64,000 nucleotides of DNA from Microbacterium hydrothermale (lineage in GTDB: Bacteria > Actinomycetota > Actinomycetes > Actinomycetales > Microbacteriaceae): positions 496,001-560,000 of the forward strand of contig NZ_STGM01000002.1 in the NCBI RefSeq assembly GCF_004854025.1, read 5' to 3'. The notes under the pieces were generated by a model. That model saw nothing but the letters and a program-made list of their open reading frames with translations, was not told where the DNA came from and made no database searches. Both the position numbers and the translations under genes were made by a program. Positions 8,373-16,495 of the stretch are shown here, in pieces; within the stretch, counting starts at the first letter, position 1, and every line of letters begins with the position of its first letter.

Positions 8373-10033
8373 GCGTGTTCTCCTTCGACGGGATTCGAGG
8401 ACATCGCCTCGCGGCCGGCGAGCCAGGTGCGGTATCCGCCGTCGAGGTTACGCACGTCGTGGCCGAGCTGCGCGAGCAGCCGCATGGCGGTGTGCCCGCG
8501 CTGCCCCACCTGGCAGTGCACGATCACCGGTCCGTCCGGAAGCTCGTGGTGGTGCGCACGGAGCTCGTCGAGCGGCAGGTTGACCGCGCCCGGAATGGCG
8601 CCGGCGGCGTGCTCGGCGGGGGTGCGCACGTCGACGAGCGTCGCCCCGTCGGCGAGCGCCGCGGGCAGCTCGTGCCACTGCACGGCATCCGTCGTCCCCC
8701 CGGCGAGGTTCTGGGCGACGTACCCGATCATGTTGACGGGATCCTTTGCCGAGCTGTACTGCGGAGCGTAGGCGAGCTCGAGCTCCGAGAGAGCGGATGC
8801 CGTGAGCCCGGCCGCCATCGCGACGGCGATCACGTCGATGCGCTTGTCGACGCCGTCGACGCCGACGATCTGCGCCCCGAGGATCCGGTCCGACGCGGGG
8901 TCGACGAGCATCTTCATCGCCATCGACTGCGCTCCCGGGTAGTAGGTGGCGTGCGAGGCGGGGTGGGTGTGGATGGCGCGGTGCGGCCGGCCCTCGGCGC
9001 GAAGTCGTCGCTCGCTCCAGCCGACGAAGGCGATCGTCGTGCCGAAGAGGCCGAGCACGGCCGTGCCGAGCGCGGGGCGCGCGTCGGAGGGTTCGAGGCC
9101 CGCGATGTCGTCGGCGATCGCCCGACCGTGCCGGTTGGCGAGTCCCGCCATCGTGACCAGGGCCGGCTCGCCGTCGAGGTGGTCGCGCTTCTCGACGCCG
9201 TCGCCGGCGGCCCAGACGTGCGGGGCGGAGGTGCGCTGTCGCGGGTCGACGGCGATGCCTCCCGAGGGGCCCACCGCGATACCGGCGAGGGCAGCGAGCC
9301 CGCGGTCGGGGTGCACGCCGCTCGCCTCGACGACGAGCGCGGCCTCGAACGCGGTCCCATCGTCGAGGCGCACGGTGCCCGCTTCGGCACCGACGATCGT
9401 CGCGCCGAGCCTCACGTCGACGCCCGCGTCGCGCAGAACCGCGAGGAGCGGCGCCGCCATCTCGGGATCCAGAGGCGACAACACCTGGCGACCGCGGCTC
9501 ACCAGCGTCACTCGCGCTCCGCGTGCGACGAGGTTCTCGACGGCTTCGAGGCCGATGAACCCCGCCCCCGCCACGACGACCCGCGGAGCGGGGCCCGCGT
9601 CGTCGAGCACCTCGAGCACACGATCGACGTCATCGACGCTGCGCAGCGTGTGCGTGGGCACACCTCCCGCGGACGGCCCGAGTGCGGCCGCGGCGCCGGT
9701 GGCGATCACGAGCTCGTCGTAGGTCTCGACGCTCTCGGCGCCGGCCGTGAGATCGCGCACGGTCACCGTTCGCGCGGCCGTGTCGATGGCGATCACGTCG
9801 TGCCGGACCCGCACGTCGAGGGCGAAGCGCGCCGCGAGCGACTCCGGCGTCTGCAGCAGCAGCGCCGAGCGCTCGGCGATCACGCCGCCCACGTGGTACG
9901 GCAGTCCACAGTTCGCGAACGACACGTGCTCGCCCCGCTCGTAGACCGTGATCTCGCGGGTCTCGTCGAGTCGACGCAGCCGCGTCGCGGCGCTCATGCC
10001 CGCGGCGACTCCTCCGATGATGATCGTCCTCAT
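8369..10033 (-). CDS. CoA-disulfide reductase-like flavoprotein with C-terminal rhodanese
   Basis: 554 residues. FAD fold with GGVAAG near the N-terminus, redox Cys42 in SFANCGLPYHVGG as in CoA-disulfide reductase, NAD site VVAGAGFIGLEAVE near 165, dimerisation domain, then a rhodanese domain (about 450-545) with active loop CQVGQR. Such CoADR-RHD fusions reduce CoA persulfides and disulfides in sulfide or sulfur metabolism. ATG 10033 is preferred to GTG 10042 because a -10-like TATAAA lies at 10043-10048, which would put GTG upstream of the transcript start. It is the first gene of an operon with the CstR-like regulator. Confidence 0.88.
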   Translation of the reverse strand: MRTIIIGGVAAGMSAATRLRRLDETREITVYERGEHVSFANCGLPYHVGGVIAERSALLLQTPESLAARFALDVRVRHDVIAIDTAARTVTVRDLTAGAESVETYDELVIATGAAAALGPSAGGVPTHTLRSVDDVDRVLEVLDDAGPAPRVVVAGAGFIGLEAVENLVARGARVTLVSRGRQVLSPLDPEMAAPLLAVLRDAGVDVRLGATIVGAEAGTVRLDDGTAFEAALVVEASGVHPDRGLAALAGIAVGPSGGIAVDPRQRTSAPHVWAAGDGVEKRDHLDGEPALVTMAGLANRHGRAIADDIAGLEPSDARPALGTAVLGLFGTTIAFVGWSERRLRAEGRPHRAIHTHPASHATYYPGAQSMAMKMLVDPASDRILGAQIVGVDGVDKRIDVIAVAMAAGLTASALSELELAYAPQYSSAKDPVNMIGYVAQNLAGGTTDAVQWHELPAALADGATLVDVRTPAEHAAGAIPGAVNLPLDELRAHHHELPDGPVIVHCQVGQRGHTAMRLLAQLGHDVRNLDGGYRTWLAGREAMSSNPVEGEHA

Positions 10034-10044
10034 GGCATTCACTT

Positions 10045-10062
10045 TATACCCCCGGGGGTATA
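10045..10062. promoter_or_regulatory. CsoR/CstR-type operator overlapping both divergent -10 boxes
   Basis: TATACCCCCGGGGGTATA, a perfect 18-bp palindrome. It contains or touches the minus-strand -10 (TATAAA, 10048-10043) of the flavoprotein-regulator operon and the plus-strand -10 (TATAGT, 10059-10064) of the small Cys/His gene, so one bound repressor would shut both. Confidence 0.75.
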
Positions 10063-10109
10063 GTGAGGCCGTTGTCGCGATCGCGACCGGGAACGAAAGG
10101 ATGCCGAAG

Positions 10110-10274
10110 ATGTGCCGACAGGTGGCGTGCAGGACGTGCGCGAAGACGACGTGGGCCGGATGCGGCCAGCACGTCGACCAGGTGATGGCGGGAGTCCCCC
10201 GACGCGATCGCTGCGAGGGTCATCAGAAGCAGCCCACCGAGGGCGGCTTCTTCGCGAAGCTGTTCGGGCGCTGA
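10110..10274 (+). CDS. Small Cys/His protein, probably zinc-binding
   Basis: 54 residues: Cys2, Cys7, Cys10, Cys18 in WAGCGQHVD, His21, Cys35 and His38 make an obvious metal-binding set, and the C-terminus ends GGFFAKLFGR. Similar short proteins with a CGKTTWAGCGQH core occur widely in actinobacteria without known function. The second ATG (10110) is chosen: AAAGG lies 9 bases before it, while the first ATG at 10101 touches that site. It is transcribed divergently from the CstR-type operon and shares its operator, so a link to persulfide or metal stress is inferred. Confidence 0.72.
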   Translation: MCRQVACRTCAKTTWAGCGQHVDQVMAGVPRRDRCEGHQKQPTEGGFFAKLFGR

Positions 10275-10335
10275 GTCCACGCGCAGGGCGTCCGCGCCCG
10301 ACGAGAGCGCAGATCGAGGATCGGCGCACCGCCCG

Positions 10336-11412
10336 TCACAGGTGGACGAGCCGACCGCCCTCCGCCTCGGTCGCGAGCACCATGAAGTCGACGACGAGCT
10401 GCACGACCGCGCCGTCGGCATCCAGGCCCCAGAGCACCGGATAGCCGCCGTCGCCCCACCCCGACTCGGTCGCCAGCCCCACCTGCCCCTCGCCGAGGGG
10501 GAACATCGCGACCGAGGGCCGCGGGCGAGCCCCGAACGCCTCGAACCGCTCGGCCTTCGCCCTGCGCGACATGCCCGCGTACGCGGGATAGTCCACGACG
10601 CACACGCACCCCGCGTCGACGCCGATCACGTGGCCCTGACCGGGTCGCTGCGAGGCCGGATGCCACGACACCGCGGGACGGTCGGCGAAGCGCACGCGCA
10701 CGGCGGCGATGCGTCCCGCCGCGGTGACCCGGTCCACGGGGTAGGAGCCGGGGGCGACGCGCCGCGCGAGCGGTCGTGCGTCGTCGTTCTCGTAGCCGAA
10801 GTCGATGACCGAGAGAGCTCCGGAGTCGGTGACGAGGGTCCCCACGTGCTCGACCGTCACGATCTCGGGGCCCTCGCCGCCGGGGAACACCACGGAGCGC
10901 GGCGTGAAGTTGCGCTCCTCGTCGAGACCGAGCTGCGGGGCGGGCAATGGGTCGAAGGCCATCTCGGTCGACGTCGCGTCGAGGGACGCCCGCACGTCTG
11001 CCGGCGAGGCGAAAGGCGCGACCGGATCGTCGAAATGCTGGGCGATCGATGCGATCCGCCAGCGGAACCCGCTCTTGCGCAGCGTGAACTCGTGGAACAT
11101 GTCGACCGGGGACCCGAACACCTCGGTCAGGACGTAGGCCGTGTCCGCGTCGACCTCCGAGCGCACGATCCGTTCGACCGCCACGCCGTACTCGGGGGGC
11201 GTCCCGAAGGACGTCGAGAGATCCTCCGCCCCGTCGACGAAGTGCTCACGCGCCACGCGCTGCGTGAGCCCGCGCCACATCTCGAAGGCGTCGACCGTGT
11301 GGTCGCGGGCTTCGAAGGCGGGGGCGGCGCGACGCCACTGCTCGTCGTAGTCCTGCAGGAACCCGAGGACGCGCTTCTCGGCCGACTTCTTCGATCGCTC
11401 GGTGGACACCAC
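10336..11412 (-). CDS. DUF4241-like protein with N-terminal NTF2-like region
   Basis: 358-residue soluble protein. The first ~140 residues look like an NTF2-type fold (aromatic and charged beta strands, FEARDHTVDAFEMWRGLTQR). The C-terminal half matches DUF4241, with GVDAGCVCVVDYPAYA, and GDGGYPVLWGLDADG near the end. Function unknown; DUF4241 proteins are found in scattered accessory contexts. It starts with two adjacent GTG codons (11412 or 11409). No operon partner. Confidence 0.7.
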   Translation of the reverse strand: MVSTERSKKSAEKRVLGFLQDYDEQWRRAAPAFEARDHTVDAFEMWRGLTQRVAREHFVDGAEDLSTSFGTPPEYGVAVERIVRSEVDADTAYVLTEVFGSPVDMFHEFTLRKSGFRWRIASIAQHFDDPVAPFASPADVRASLDATSTEMAFDPLPAPQLGLDEERNFTPRSVVFPGGEGPEIVTVEHVGTLVTDSGALSVIDFGYENDDARPLARRVAPGSYPVDRVTAAGRIAAVRVRFADRPAVSWHPASQRPGQGHVIGVDAGCVCVVDYPAYAGMSRRAKAERFEAFGARPRPSVAMFPLGEGQVGLATESGWGDGGYPVLWGLDADGAVVQLVVDFMVLATEAEGGRLVHL

Positions 11413-11442
11413 GACAGGCTACGGCGACGACACCGCGCCGCG

Positions 11443-11787
11443 TCACCCCTCTATGCGCAGCGCACCCGCGACGGCGTCGAGCGCGCCCGGCACGAGCCGG
11501 TAGTACGCCCAGGTGCCGCGCTTCGAACGCGTGAGGAACCCGGCTTCGGTCAGCACCTTGAGGTGGTGCGACACCGTGGGCTGAGAGAGACCGACCGGCT
11601 CGGTGAGGTCGCACACGCACGCCTCCTGCTCCGCCGCGCTCGCGACGATCGACAGCAGGCGCAGCCGTGTCGGATCGCTGAGGGCCTTCAGCCGCCCGGC
11701 CAGTTCCTCGGCGTCGGCGACGGACATCGCGGCACCCCCGGAGGACACGCAGCAGGCGACGGGGTCGAGGAGCGGCAGCGTGGTCAT
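11443..11787 (-). CDS. arsR: ArsR, thiol-type arsenic-responsive repressor
   Basis: 114-residue ArsR/SmtB repressor with EACVCDL in the DNA-binding helix region (Cys57 and Cys59), the classic As(III) site, plus Cys12-Cys13 near the N-terminus that can supply a third thiolate. Recognition helix LSQPTVSHHLKVLTEAGFL. It is divergent from the ArsO-like operon with 84 bases between, and is the likely arsenite sensor of the island. Confidence 0.93.
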   Translation of the reverse strand: MTTLPLLDPVACCVSSGGAAMSVADAEELAGRLKALSDPTRLRLLSIVASAAEQEACVCDLTEPVGLSQPTVSHHLKVLTEAGFLTRSKRGTWAYYRLVPGALDAVAGALRIEG

Positions 11788-11810
11788 GCATCGACGATAG
11801 TCGATATTGA

Positions 11811-11858
11811 CATCCATCGATAGATGCGGGCACGATAAAGCATCGACCGTCATCGATG
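11811..11858. promoter_or_regulatory. Candidate ArsR operator region (ATCGAT palindromes)
   Basis: CATCCATCGATAGATG at 11811-11826 is a palindrome with one mismatch, and CATCGATG at 11851-11858 is a perfect one; further ATCGA copies lie at 11789 and 11841. They occupy the gap between arsR and the divergent flavoprotein gene. Binding by ArsR is inferred from position. Confidence 0.5.
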
Positions 11859-11871
11859 CACGAGGAGTTCC

Positions 11872-13149
11872 ATGTCGACGCTCACCCTCACCCCGCGGCC
11901 CCGGGTCACGGATCGTCTCGCGACCCTCCCCGTCGCGATCATCGGCGCCGGTCCCGTCGGCCTCGCCGCCGCCGCGCACCTCGCCGACCTCGGCATCGCG
12001 TTCACCGTGCTCGAGGCGGCATCCGGACCCGCCGCCGCCGTCGAGAAGTGGGGGCACACGCGCCTGTTCTCGGCCTGGCGCGAGGTCGTCGACCCCGTCG
12101 CGCGCCGCCTCCTCGAGGCCACCGGCTGGACCATGCCGGCGGAGGGTCGCGCCCCCACGGGCCGCGAGCTCGTCGACGCCTACCTGCGCCCGCTCGCCGA
12201 GCTGCCCGAGATCGCGGCGCACATCCGCTACGGCGCGCGCGTGACCGGGATCGCGCGCGAGGGCATGGACCGCACGCGATCCGCCGATCGCGAGAACACG
12301 CCGTTCCTCGTGCGCACCCCGAAGGGAGAGCTTCTCGCCCGCGCCGTGCTCGACGCGTCGGGAACGTACGACTCCCCCAACTCCCTCCTGTCCACGGGCC
12401 TCCCCACCATCGACGACGCCCGCATCTCCCACGCCCTCCCCGACGTGCTCGGCCGCGAGCGCGACCGCTTCGCCGGGCGGCACACGGTCGTCGTCGGGGC
12501 CGGGCACTCCGCCGCGAACACCCTCATCTCGCTCGTCCGCCTGCAGCGCGACGCCCCCGGCACCCGCATCACGTGGCTCATCCGCAACGCCGGCGCCGTG
12601 CGCGTGTCGTCATCGGCGGATGACGAGCTCGTCGGACGCGCGCAGCTCGGCGCACGCGTCGACCGCTACGTCGAGGACGGAGCCGTCGAGAAGATCGACT
12701 CGTTCGAGATCGGCGGCGTCGAGGCCCTGCCGGACGGCATCCGTCTCCTCGGAACGCGACGCGGCGAACGCGACGCGGTCACCGCCGACGTCGTCGTCAA
12801 CGCGACCGGGTTCCGGCCCGACCTGGCCCCGCTGCGCGAGATCCGCACCGACCTGGATGCCGTCGTCGAGGCACCGCGGCTGCTCGCCCCCCTCATCGAT
12901 CCCAACGCGCACTCGTGCGGCACCGTCGAGCCGCACGGCTTCCGCGAGCTGACGCACCCCGAGCACGGCTTCTTCGTCGTCGGGATGAAGTCGTACGGCC
13001 GCGCGCCCACGTTCCTCCTGGCCACCGGATACGAGCAGGTGCGCTCGATCGCGGCCTGGCTCGCGGGCGATCTTGCCTCGGCCTCGCGCGTCGAGCTCGC
13101 CCTTCCGGCCACCGGCGTGTGTTCGACGGATGCCGGCGGGTGCTGTTGA
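11872..13149 (+). CDS. ArsO-like FAD/NAD(P)-binding flavoprotein with C-terminal Cys pair
   Basis: 425 residues. FAD site IIGAGPVGLAAAAHLADLG near residue 25, a second dinucleotide site VVVGAGHSAANT near 205, and the family segment KSYGRAPTFLLATGYEQVR near the end. Similar flavoproteins sit in actinobacterial ars operons and are called ArsO or flavin monooxygenase; the arsenic reaction is not firmly known. The chain ends CSTDAGGCC, a thiol-rich tail that could bind As(III). GAGGAG precedes the ATG; the arsN1 start follows 1 base after its stop. Confidence 0.8.
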   Translation: MSTLTLTPRPRVTDRLATLPVAIIGAGPVGLAAAAHLADLGIAFTVLEAASGPAAAVEKWGHTRLFSAWREVVDPVARRLLEATGWTMPAEGRAPTGRELVDAYLRPLAELPEIAAHIRYGARVTGIAREGMDRTRSADRENTPFLVRTPKGELLARAVLDASGTYDSPNSLLSTGLPTIDDARISHALPDVLGRERDRFAGRHTVVVGAGHSAANTLISLVRLQRDAPGTRITWLIRNAGAVRVSSSADDELVGRAQLGARVDRYVEDGAVEKIDSFEIGGVEALPDGIRLLGTRRGERDAVTADVVVNATGFRPDLAPLREIRTDLDAVVEAPRLLAPLIDPNAHSCGTVEPHGFRELTHPEHGFFVVGMKSYGRAPTFLLATGYEQVRSIAAWLAGDLASASRVELALPATGVCSTDAGGCC

Positions 13150-13150
13150 C

Positions 13151-13663
13151 ATGACGCTCGTGCGTGCGCTGGAACGCGCGGACTGGGCCGCGGTCGAGGA
13201 CGTCTACCGCGAGGGCATCGTGGGTGGCAACGCGACCTTCGAGACCGAGACGCCGACCTGGGACGCGTTCGACCGCGCGAAGACCCGGTTCGGCCGGCTG
13301 GTCGCCGTCGACGACGCGCACAGCGTCGTCGGGTGGGCGGCGGCGTCGCCGGTGTCGGCACGCGCCGCGTACCGGGGCGTCGTCGAGCACTCCGTCTACG
13401 TCGCCGGGCGCGCGCAGGGCCGCGGCATCGGCACCGCCCTCCTGCGCGCGTTCATCGCCGCGGCCGAGATGAACGGGGTGTGGACGATCCAGTCGAGCGT
13501 CTTCCCCGAGAACGCGGCATCCCTCCGCCTGCACGAGAGCCTCGGCTTCCGCGAGGTCGGTCGCCGCGAACGCATCGCCCGCTCGGCCGTCGGCCCGCGG
13601 GCCGGGCAGTGGCGCGACACTGTGCTCATCGAGCGCCGCAGCACGATGAACGGGCGCGGATGA
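13151..13663 (+). CDS. arsN1: ArsN1-type GNAT N-acetyltransferase (arsinothricin/phosphinothricin)
   Basis: 170-residue GNAT enzyme. The N-terminal VYREGIVGGNATFETETPTW matches the ArsN1/Pat group, and the acetyl-CoA loop is RAQGRGIGTALL near 99-110. Homologues acetylate the amino group of the organoarsenical antibiotic arsinothricin or of phosphinothricin. Location between arsO-like and arsC genes supports the arsenical version. It is in an operon: 1 base after the flavoprotein, and ATGA overlap with the next gene. Confidence 0.85.
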   Translation: MTLVRALERADWAAVEDVYREGIVGGNATFETETPTWDAFDRAKTRFGRLVAVDDAHSVVGWAAASPVSARAAYRGVVEHSVYVAGRAQGRGIGTALLRAFIAAAEMNGVWTIQSSVFPENAASLRLHESLGFREVGRRERIARSAVGPRAGQWRDTVLIERRSTMNGRG

Positions 13664-13974
13664 GCGAGATCGACGTCGCGCGACACCTCACCGCCGTGCG
13701 AGCCCTGGCCCTGGAGATCCTGTCCGCCATGGGCCCGCTCACCCGCGAAGGGATCCTTCGCGAGTGGGAGCGTCGACGTCCCGACCTCGGCGCCGGACAC
13801 CGCGAGCGGTTGCCGAGGATGCGGGATGAGACGCTGTGGCGCCTGACGAACCTCGGCTGGGTCGCCCGAAAGGGGGCGGAGTACCACCTCACGAACGACG
13901 GCGAGATCGCGCTGCGGTGCGCGCGCGGGCCGTCTCGCGCAGACGTCGCTCGAGATCTTCCACCGCGCTCTTGA
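13660..13974 (+). CDS. Small winged-helix-like protein of the ars operon, unknown
   Basis: 104 residues. Residues 15-85 (PLTREGILREWERRRPDLG, then DETLWRLTNLGWVARKG and YHLTNDGEIAL) read like a helix-turn-helix/winged-helix fold with a terminal beta hairpin. The ATG overlaps the arsN1 stop (ATGA), so translation is coupled. Its last 86 bases run antisense into the 3' end of arsC, an unusual tail-to-tail overlap. No known family recognised. Confidence 0.6.
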   Translation: MSEIDVARHLTAVRALALEILSAMGPLTREGILREWERRRPDLGAGHRERLPRMRDETLWRLTNLGWVARKGAEYHLTNDGEIALRCARGPSRADVARDLPPRS

Positions 13975-14329
13975 CCGCGTCGCGCATTCCTCGGGCGCCG
14001 TCGGCATCCCATTCGGCGGGGTCGGGGAAGCTCCACTGCACGTGCTCCCCGCGGATCGGACCGGGGAGGTCGAGGTTGGGCTTCATCGTCACCACCACGT
14101 CGGCGGTGGCGAGGTCGTCGGCCGTCACGGCCCGGGGAGTGGCGTCGGTCGTGTCGATCCCGAGCTCCGAGAGGGTGGTGGCGATGGCGGGATTGATCCG
14201 GTCGGCCGGGGCGACACCGCCGCTGAGGACGCGCACCCTCCCCTGTGCGACGCGGTCCATGAGGTGCGCGCCGAGCTGCGAGCGTCCGGCGTTGTGCGTG
14301 CAGATGAACAGGACGGCGGGGGCGGTCAT
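13889..14329 (-). CDS. arsC: ArsC, LMW-phosphatase-type arsenate reductase (single cysteine)
   Basis: 146 residues. P-loop CTHNAGRSQ with nucleophile Cys10 and the acid region FPDPAEW. It has only one cysteine, so it cannot use the internal three-cysteine relay of thioredoxin-coupled ArsC; a mycothiol/mycoredoxin route as in Corynebacterium is the likely mechanism. The ATG overlaps the stop of the upstream flavoprotein (ATGA), in an operon aqpS-flavoprotein-arsC. Confidence 0.85.
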   Translation of the reverse strand: MTAPAVLFICTHNAGRSQLGAHLMDRVAQGRVRVLSGGVAPADRINPAIATTLSELGIDTTDATPRAVTADDLATADVVVTMKPNLDLPGPIRGEHVQWSFPDPAEWDADGARGMRDAVKSAVEDLERRLRETARARTAARSRRRS

Positions 14330-15711
14330 GCGCGTACTCCAGAGGAATGCTGCTGCCGCGACCAGGCCTGGGTCGCGATCTGGACGGCGTCCCACGGGGA
14401 TCCGAGGGGCGGGGTGTAGGAGAGGTCGAGATCGCTGACCTGCTCGACGCTCAGGCCGGCGAACAACGCGGTGGCATACGTGTCCACGCGTTTCGCGGTC
14501 TCGGTGCCCAGGCGCCCGACCAGCTGCGCGCCGAGGAGCAGTCCGGTGTTCTCGTCGCCGGTGATGCGGAGGGTGATCGGCTGCGCGCCCGGGTAGTAGC
14601 GCTTGTGGTCGTCGGCGACGCTCTGCGTGGTCGACGGTGCGTATCCGGCGGCCGCGGCCTCGTGATGACGAAGCCCGGTGCGGGAGGCGACGAGATCGAA
14701 CACCTTCACCACCTGGGTGCCGACCGAACCGGCGAAGCGGGCGGTGCCGCCGAGCGCATTCTCTCCGGCGACGCGGCCCTGCTTGTGGGCGGTGGTGCCG
14801 AGGGGGAGGTAGGTCTCGCCGAGCAAACGGTGGTGGGTGATGACGCCGTCGCCGGCGGCGAAGACGTCGGGCAGCCCCGTGCGCATCGCCGCATCGACGG
14901 TGACCGCCGAGCCCGCCCCGAGGGATGCCCCGGCTCGTCTCAACAGCTCGGTGTTCGGGCGGACTCCGACGACGGCCAGGACGAGATCGGCCGTGTACGC
15001 GCGCTCTTCGCCATCGGTGAGGGCGTGGACGGTGAGTTCCGTCCCCGATTTCTCGATGCCCCGGACGACGGTCGAGGTGCGCACGGTGACGCCGTGCGCG
15101 ATGAGCTCGTCGCGCACCAGCGAGCCCAGCTCGGCATCCAGCGTCGAGAGCACCTCGGGTCCGCGCTGCAGCTGGGTGACCTGCATGCCCCGCGCGATGA
15201 AGGCTTCCGCCATCTCGAGCCCCACGTAGCCCGCGCCGATGATGATGGCGCTGCGGGGGCTGCGAGCGTTCAGGTCGTCGTCGAGGGCGAAGGTGTCGCC
15301 CATGGAGTGGATGACATGCACACCATCCGCGGGCCCCAGGGCACCGAGCCCCTCGATCCCCGCGTGCGACGGTACAGCACCGGTCCCCACGACGAGGGCG
15401 TCGTAATCGAGGTGGTTCAACGCGCCGTCCGGCCCCCGCAGGTGCAGGCGGTGACCCTCGACGTCGATGTCGGTGGCGAGAGTGTCGAGCCGGAGGCGCA
15501 TGCCGGTTGCTTCGAGGTCGACTGCGGTGCGATGCGCGAGCGATTGCCAGGGCGTCACCTCTCCGGAGAAGAAATAGGGGATGCCGCAGATGGAGTAGTT
15601 CGGGTAGGCGTCGGCGACCACGACGGTGACGTCGACGGACGGGTCGAGCTCGCGGGCGCGGAGCGCGGCCGAGATACCGGCGTCACTCCCGCCGATGGCG
15701 ACGATGTGCAT
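14326..15711 (-). CDS. Ars-operon pyridine nucleotide-disulfide oxidoreductase
   Basis: 461-residue flavoprotein of the CoA-disulfide-reductase/NADH oxidase type: GGSDAGISAALRARELD FAD loop, redox Cys in NYSICGIPYFFSGE (about 42), NAD site IIGAGYVGLEMAEAF, FAD site DVFAAGDGV and a C-terminal dimerisation domain. Homologues accompany arsC and channel genes in actinobacteria; a role in keeping the thiol partner of ArsC reduced, or acting on arsenical adducts, is inference. It lies 15 bases after aqpS. Confidence 0.82.
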   Translation of the reverse strand: MHIVAIGGSDAGISAALRARELDPSVDVTVVVADAYPNYSICGIPYFFSGEVTPWQSLAHRTAVDLEATGMRLRLDTLATDIDVEGHRLHLRGPDGALNHLDYDALVVGTGAVPSHAGIEGLGALGPADGVHVIHSMGDTFALDDDLNARSPRSAIIIGAGYVGLEMAEAFIARGMQVTQLQRGPEVLSTLDAELGSLVRDELIAHGVTVRTSTVVRGIEKSGTELTVHALTDGEERAYTADLVLAVVGVRPNTELLRRAGASLGAGSAVTVDAAMRTGLPDVFAAGDGVITHHRLLGETYLPLGTTAHKQGRVAGENALGGTARFAGSVGTQVVKVFDLVASRTGLRHHEAAAAGYAPSTTQSVADDHKRYYPGAQPITLRITGDENTGLLLGAQLVGRLGTETAKRVDTYATALFAGLSVEQVSDLDLSYTPPLGSPWDAVQIATQAWSRQQHSSGVRA

Positions 15712-15726
15712 GAGGGGCCCTTCGGG

Positions 15727-16446
15727 TCAGAGGGATGAGACGACGGGAGCGGCGACGGCGTCGCGTGGCACGCGCGGGGGCCACGCCAGGAGCAGGGAGG
15801 CCACCGCCACGCCCACGGCGGCGCCGAGCAGTTGCGCCATCACGAAGGGGGCGGCGGAGGCGGGGGCGATGCCGGCGAACGTGTCGGTGAAGATCCGCCC
15901 GACGGTGACGGCGGGGTTCGCGAAGGAGGTGGAGCTGGTGAACCAGTAGGCGCTGCCGATGTAGGCCGCAACCCACAAGGCGACCGCGCGTCCCGCGCCC
16001 TGGCGTGCGGCGAGCAGAATGACGACGATCAACCCGGCCGTCGCGACCACTTCTCCGAGGAGCACCCCGAGCCCGCCGCGGTCGGAGGTGGACAGGGCCT
16101 GGGGGACATCGAACATGGCGTTCGCCAGAACGCTTCCGCCGATCGCCCCGACCAGCTGTGCGGTCACGTAGAGCGCGGCACGGCCCACGCGGCCTGAGAG
16201 GGCGCTCCCCGGGCGGAACAGATCGACCACCGTGACGGCCGGGTTGAGGTGAGCACCCGAGACGGGACCGAGGACGGAGATGAGCGCGAACAGGCCCATG
16301 GCCGTCGCGATGCTGTTGGCCAGGAGCTGAAGACCCGCATCATCCGTCAGGGATGACGCGGCAATCCCCGAGCCCACCACGACGCAGACCAGCGCTGCGG
16401 TGCCCACCGCTTCCGCGAAGACGGGGGCGATCGTCTGTGAATTCAT
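15727..16446 (-). CDS. aqpS: AqpS-type aquaglyceroporin of the ars island
   Basis: 239-residue MIP channel with six membrane helices and both NPA loops (SGAHLNPAV and SFANPAV). In Sinorhizobium, AqpS lets arsenite made by ArsC leave down its gradient. Here too it is the lead gene of an operon with arsC and no ArsB or Acr3 pump is in view. GGAGAG precedes the ATG. It is divergent from the ArsR-ArsC fusion, across an operator that probably controls both. Confidence 0.88.
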   Translation of the reverse strand: MNSQTIAPVFAEAVGTAALVCVVVGSGIAASSLTDDAGLQLLANSIATAMGLFALISVLGPVSGAHLNPAVTVVDLFRPGSALSGRVGRAALYVTAQLVGAIGGSVLANAMFDVPQALSTSDRGGLGVLLGEVVATAGLIVVILLAARQGAGRAVALWVAAYIGSAYWFTSSTSFANPAVTVGRIFTDTFAGIAPASAAPFVMAQLLGAAVGVAVASLLLAWPPRVPRDAVAAPVVSSL

Positions 16447-16458
16447 GTCTCTCCTACC

Positions 16459-16491
16459 TTGACGGCGCCACACTACATCAATCAAGATTGA
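16459..16491. promoter_or_regulatory. Promoter and ArsR-type operator between aqpS and arsR-arsC
   Basis: TCAATC-AA-GATTGA, a perfect 6-2-6 inverted repeat at 16478-16491. Plus-strand promoter: TTGACG (16459-16464), 18-base spacer, CAAGAT (16483-16488), the latter inside the operator. The transcript start would fall at about 16495, right at the ATG (16496), so the fusion gene is probably leaderless. Confidence 0.7.
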
Positions 16492-16495
16492 GACA

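Noticed and set aside
10034..10042. GTG 10042 as start of the CoADR-rhodanese protein
   Set aside because: It abuts the likely -10 box, so it would lie upstream of the transcript start; ATG 10033 begins the FAD fold directly.
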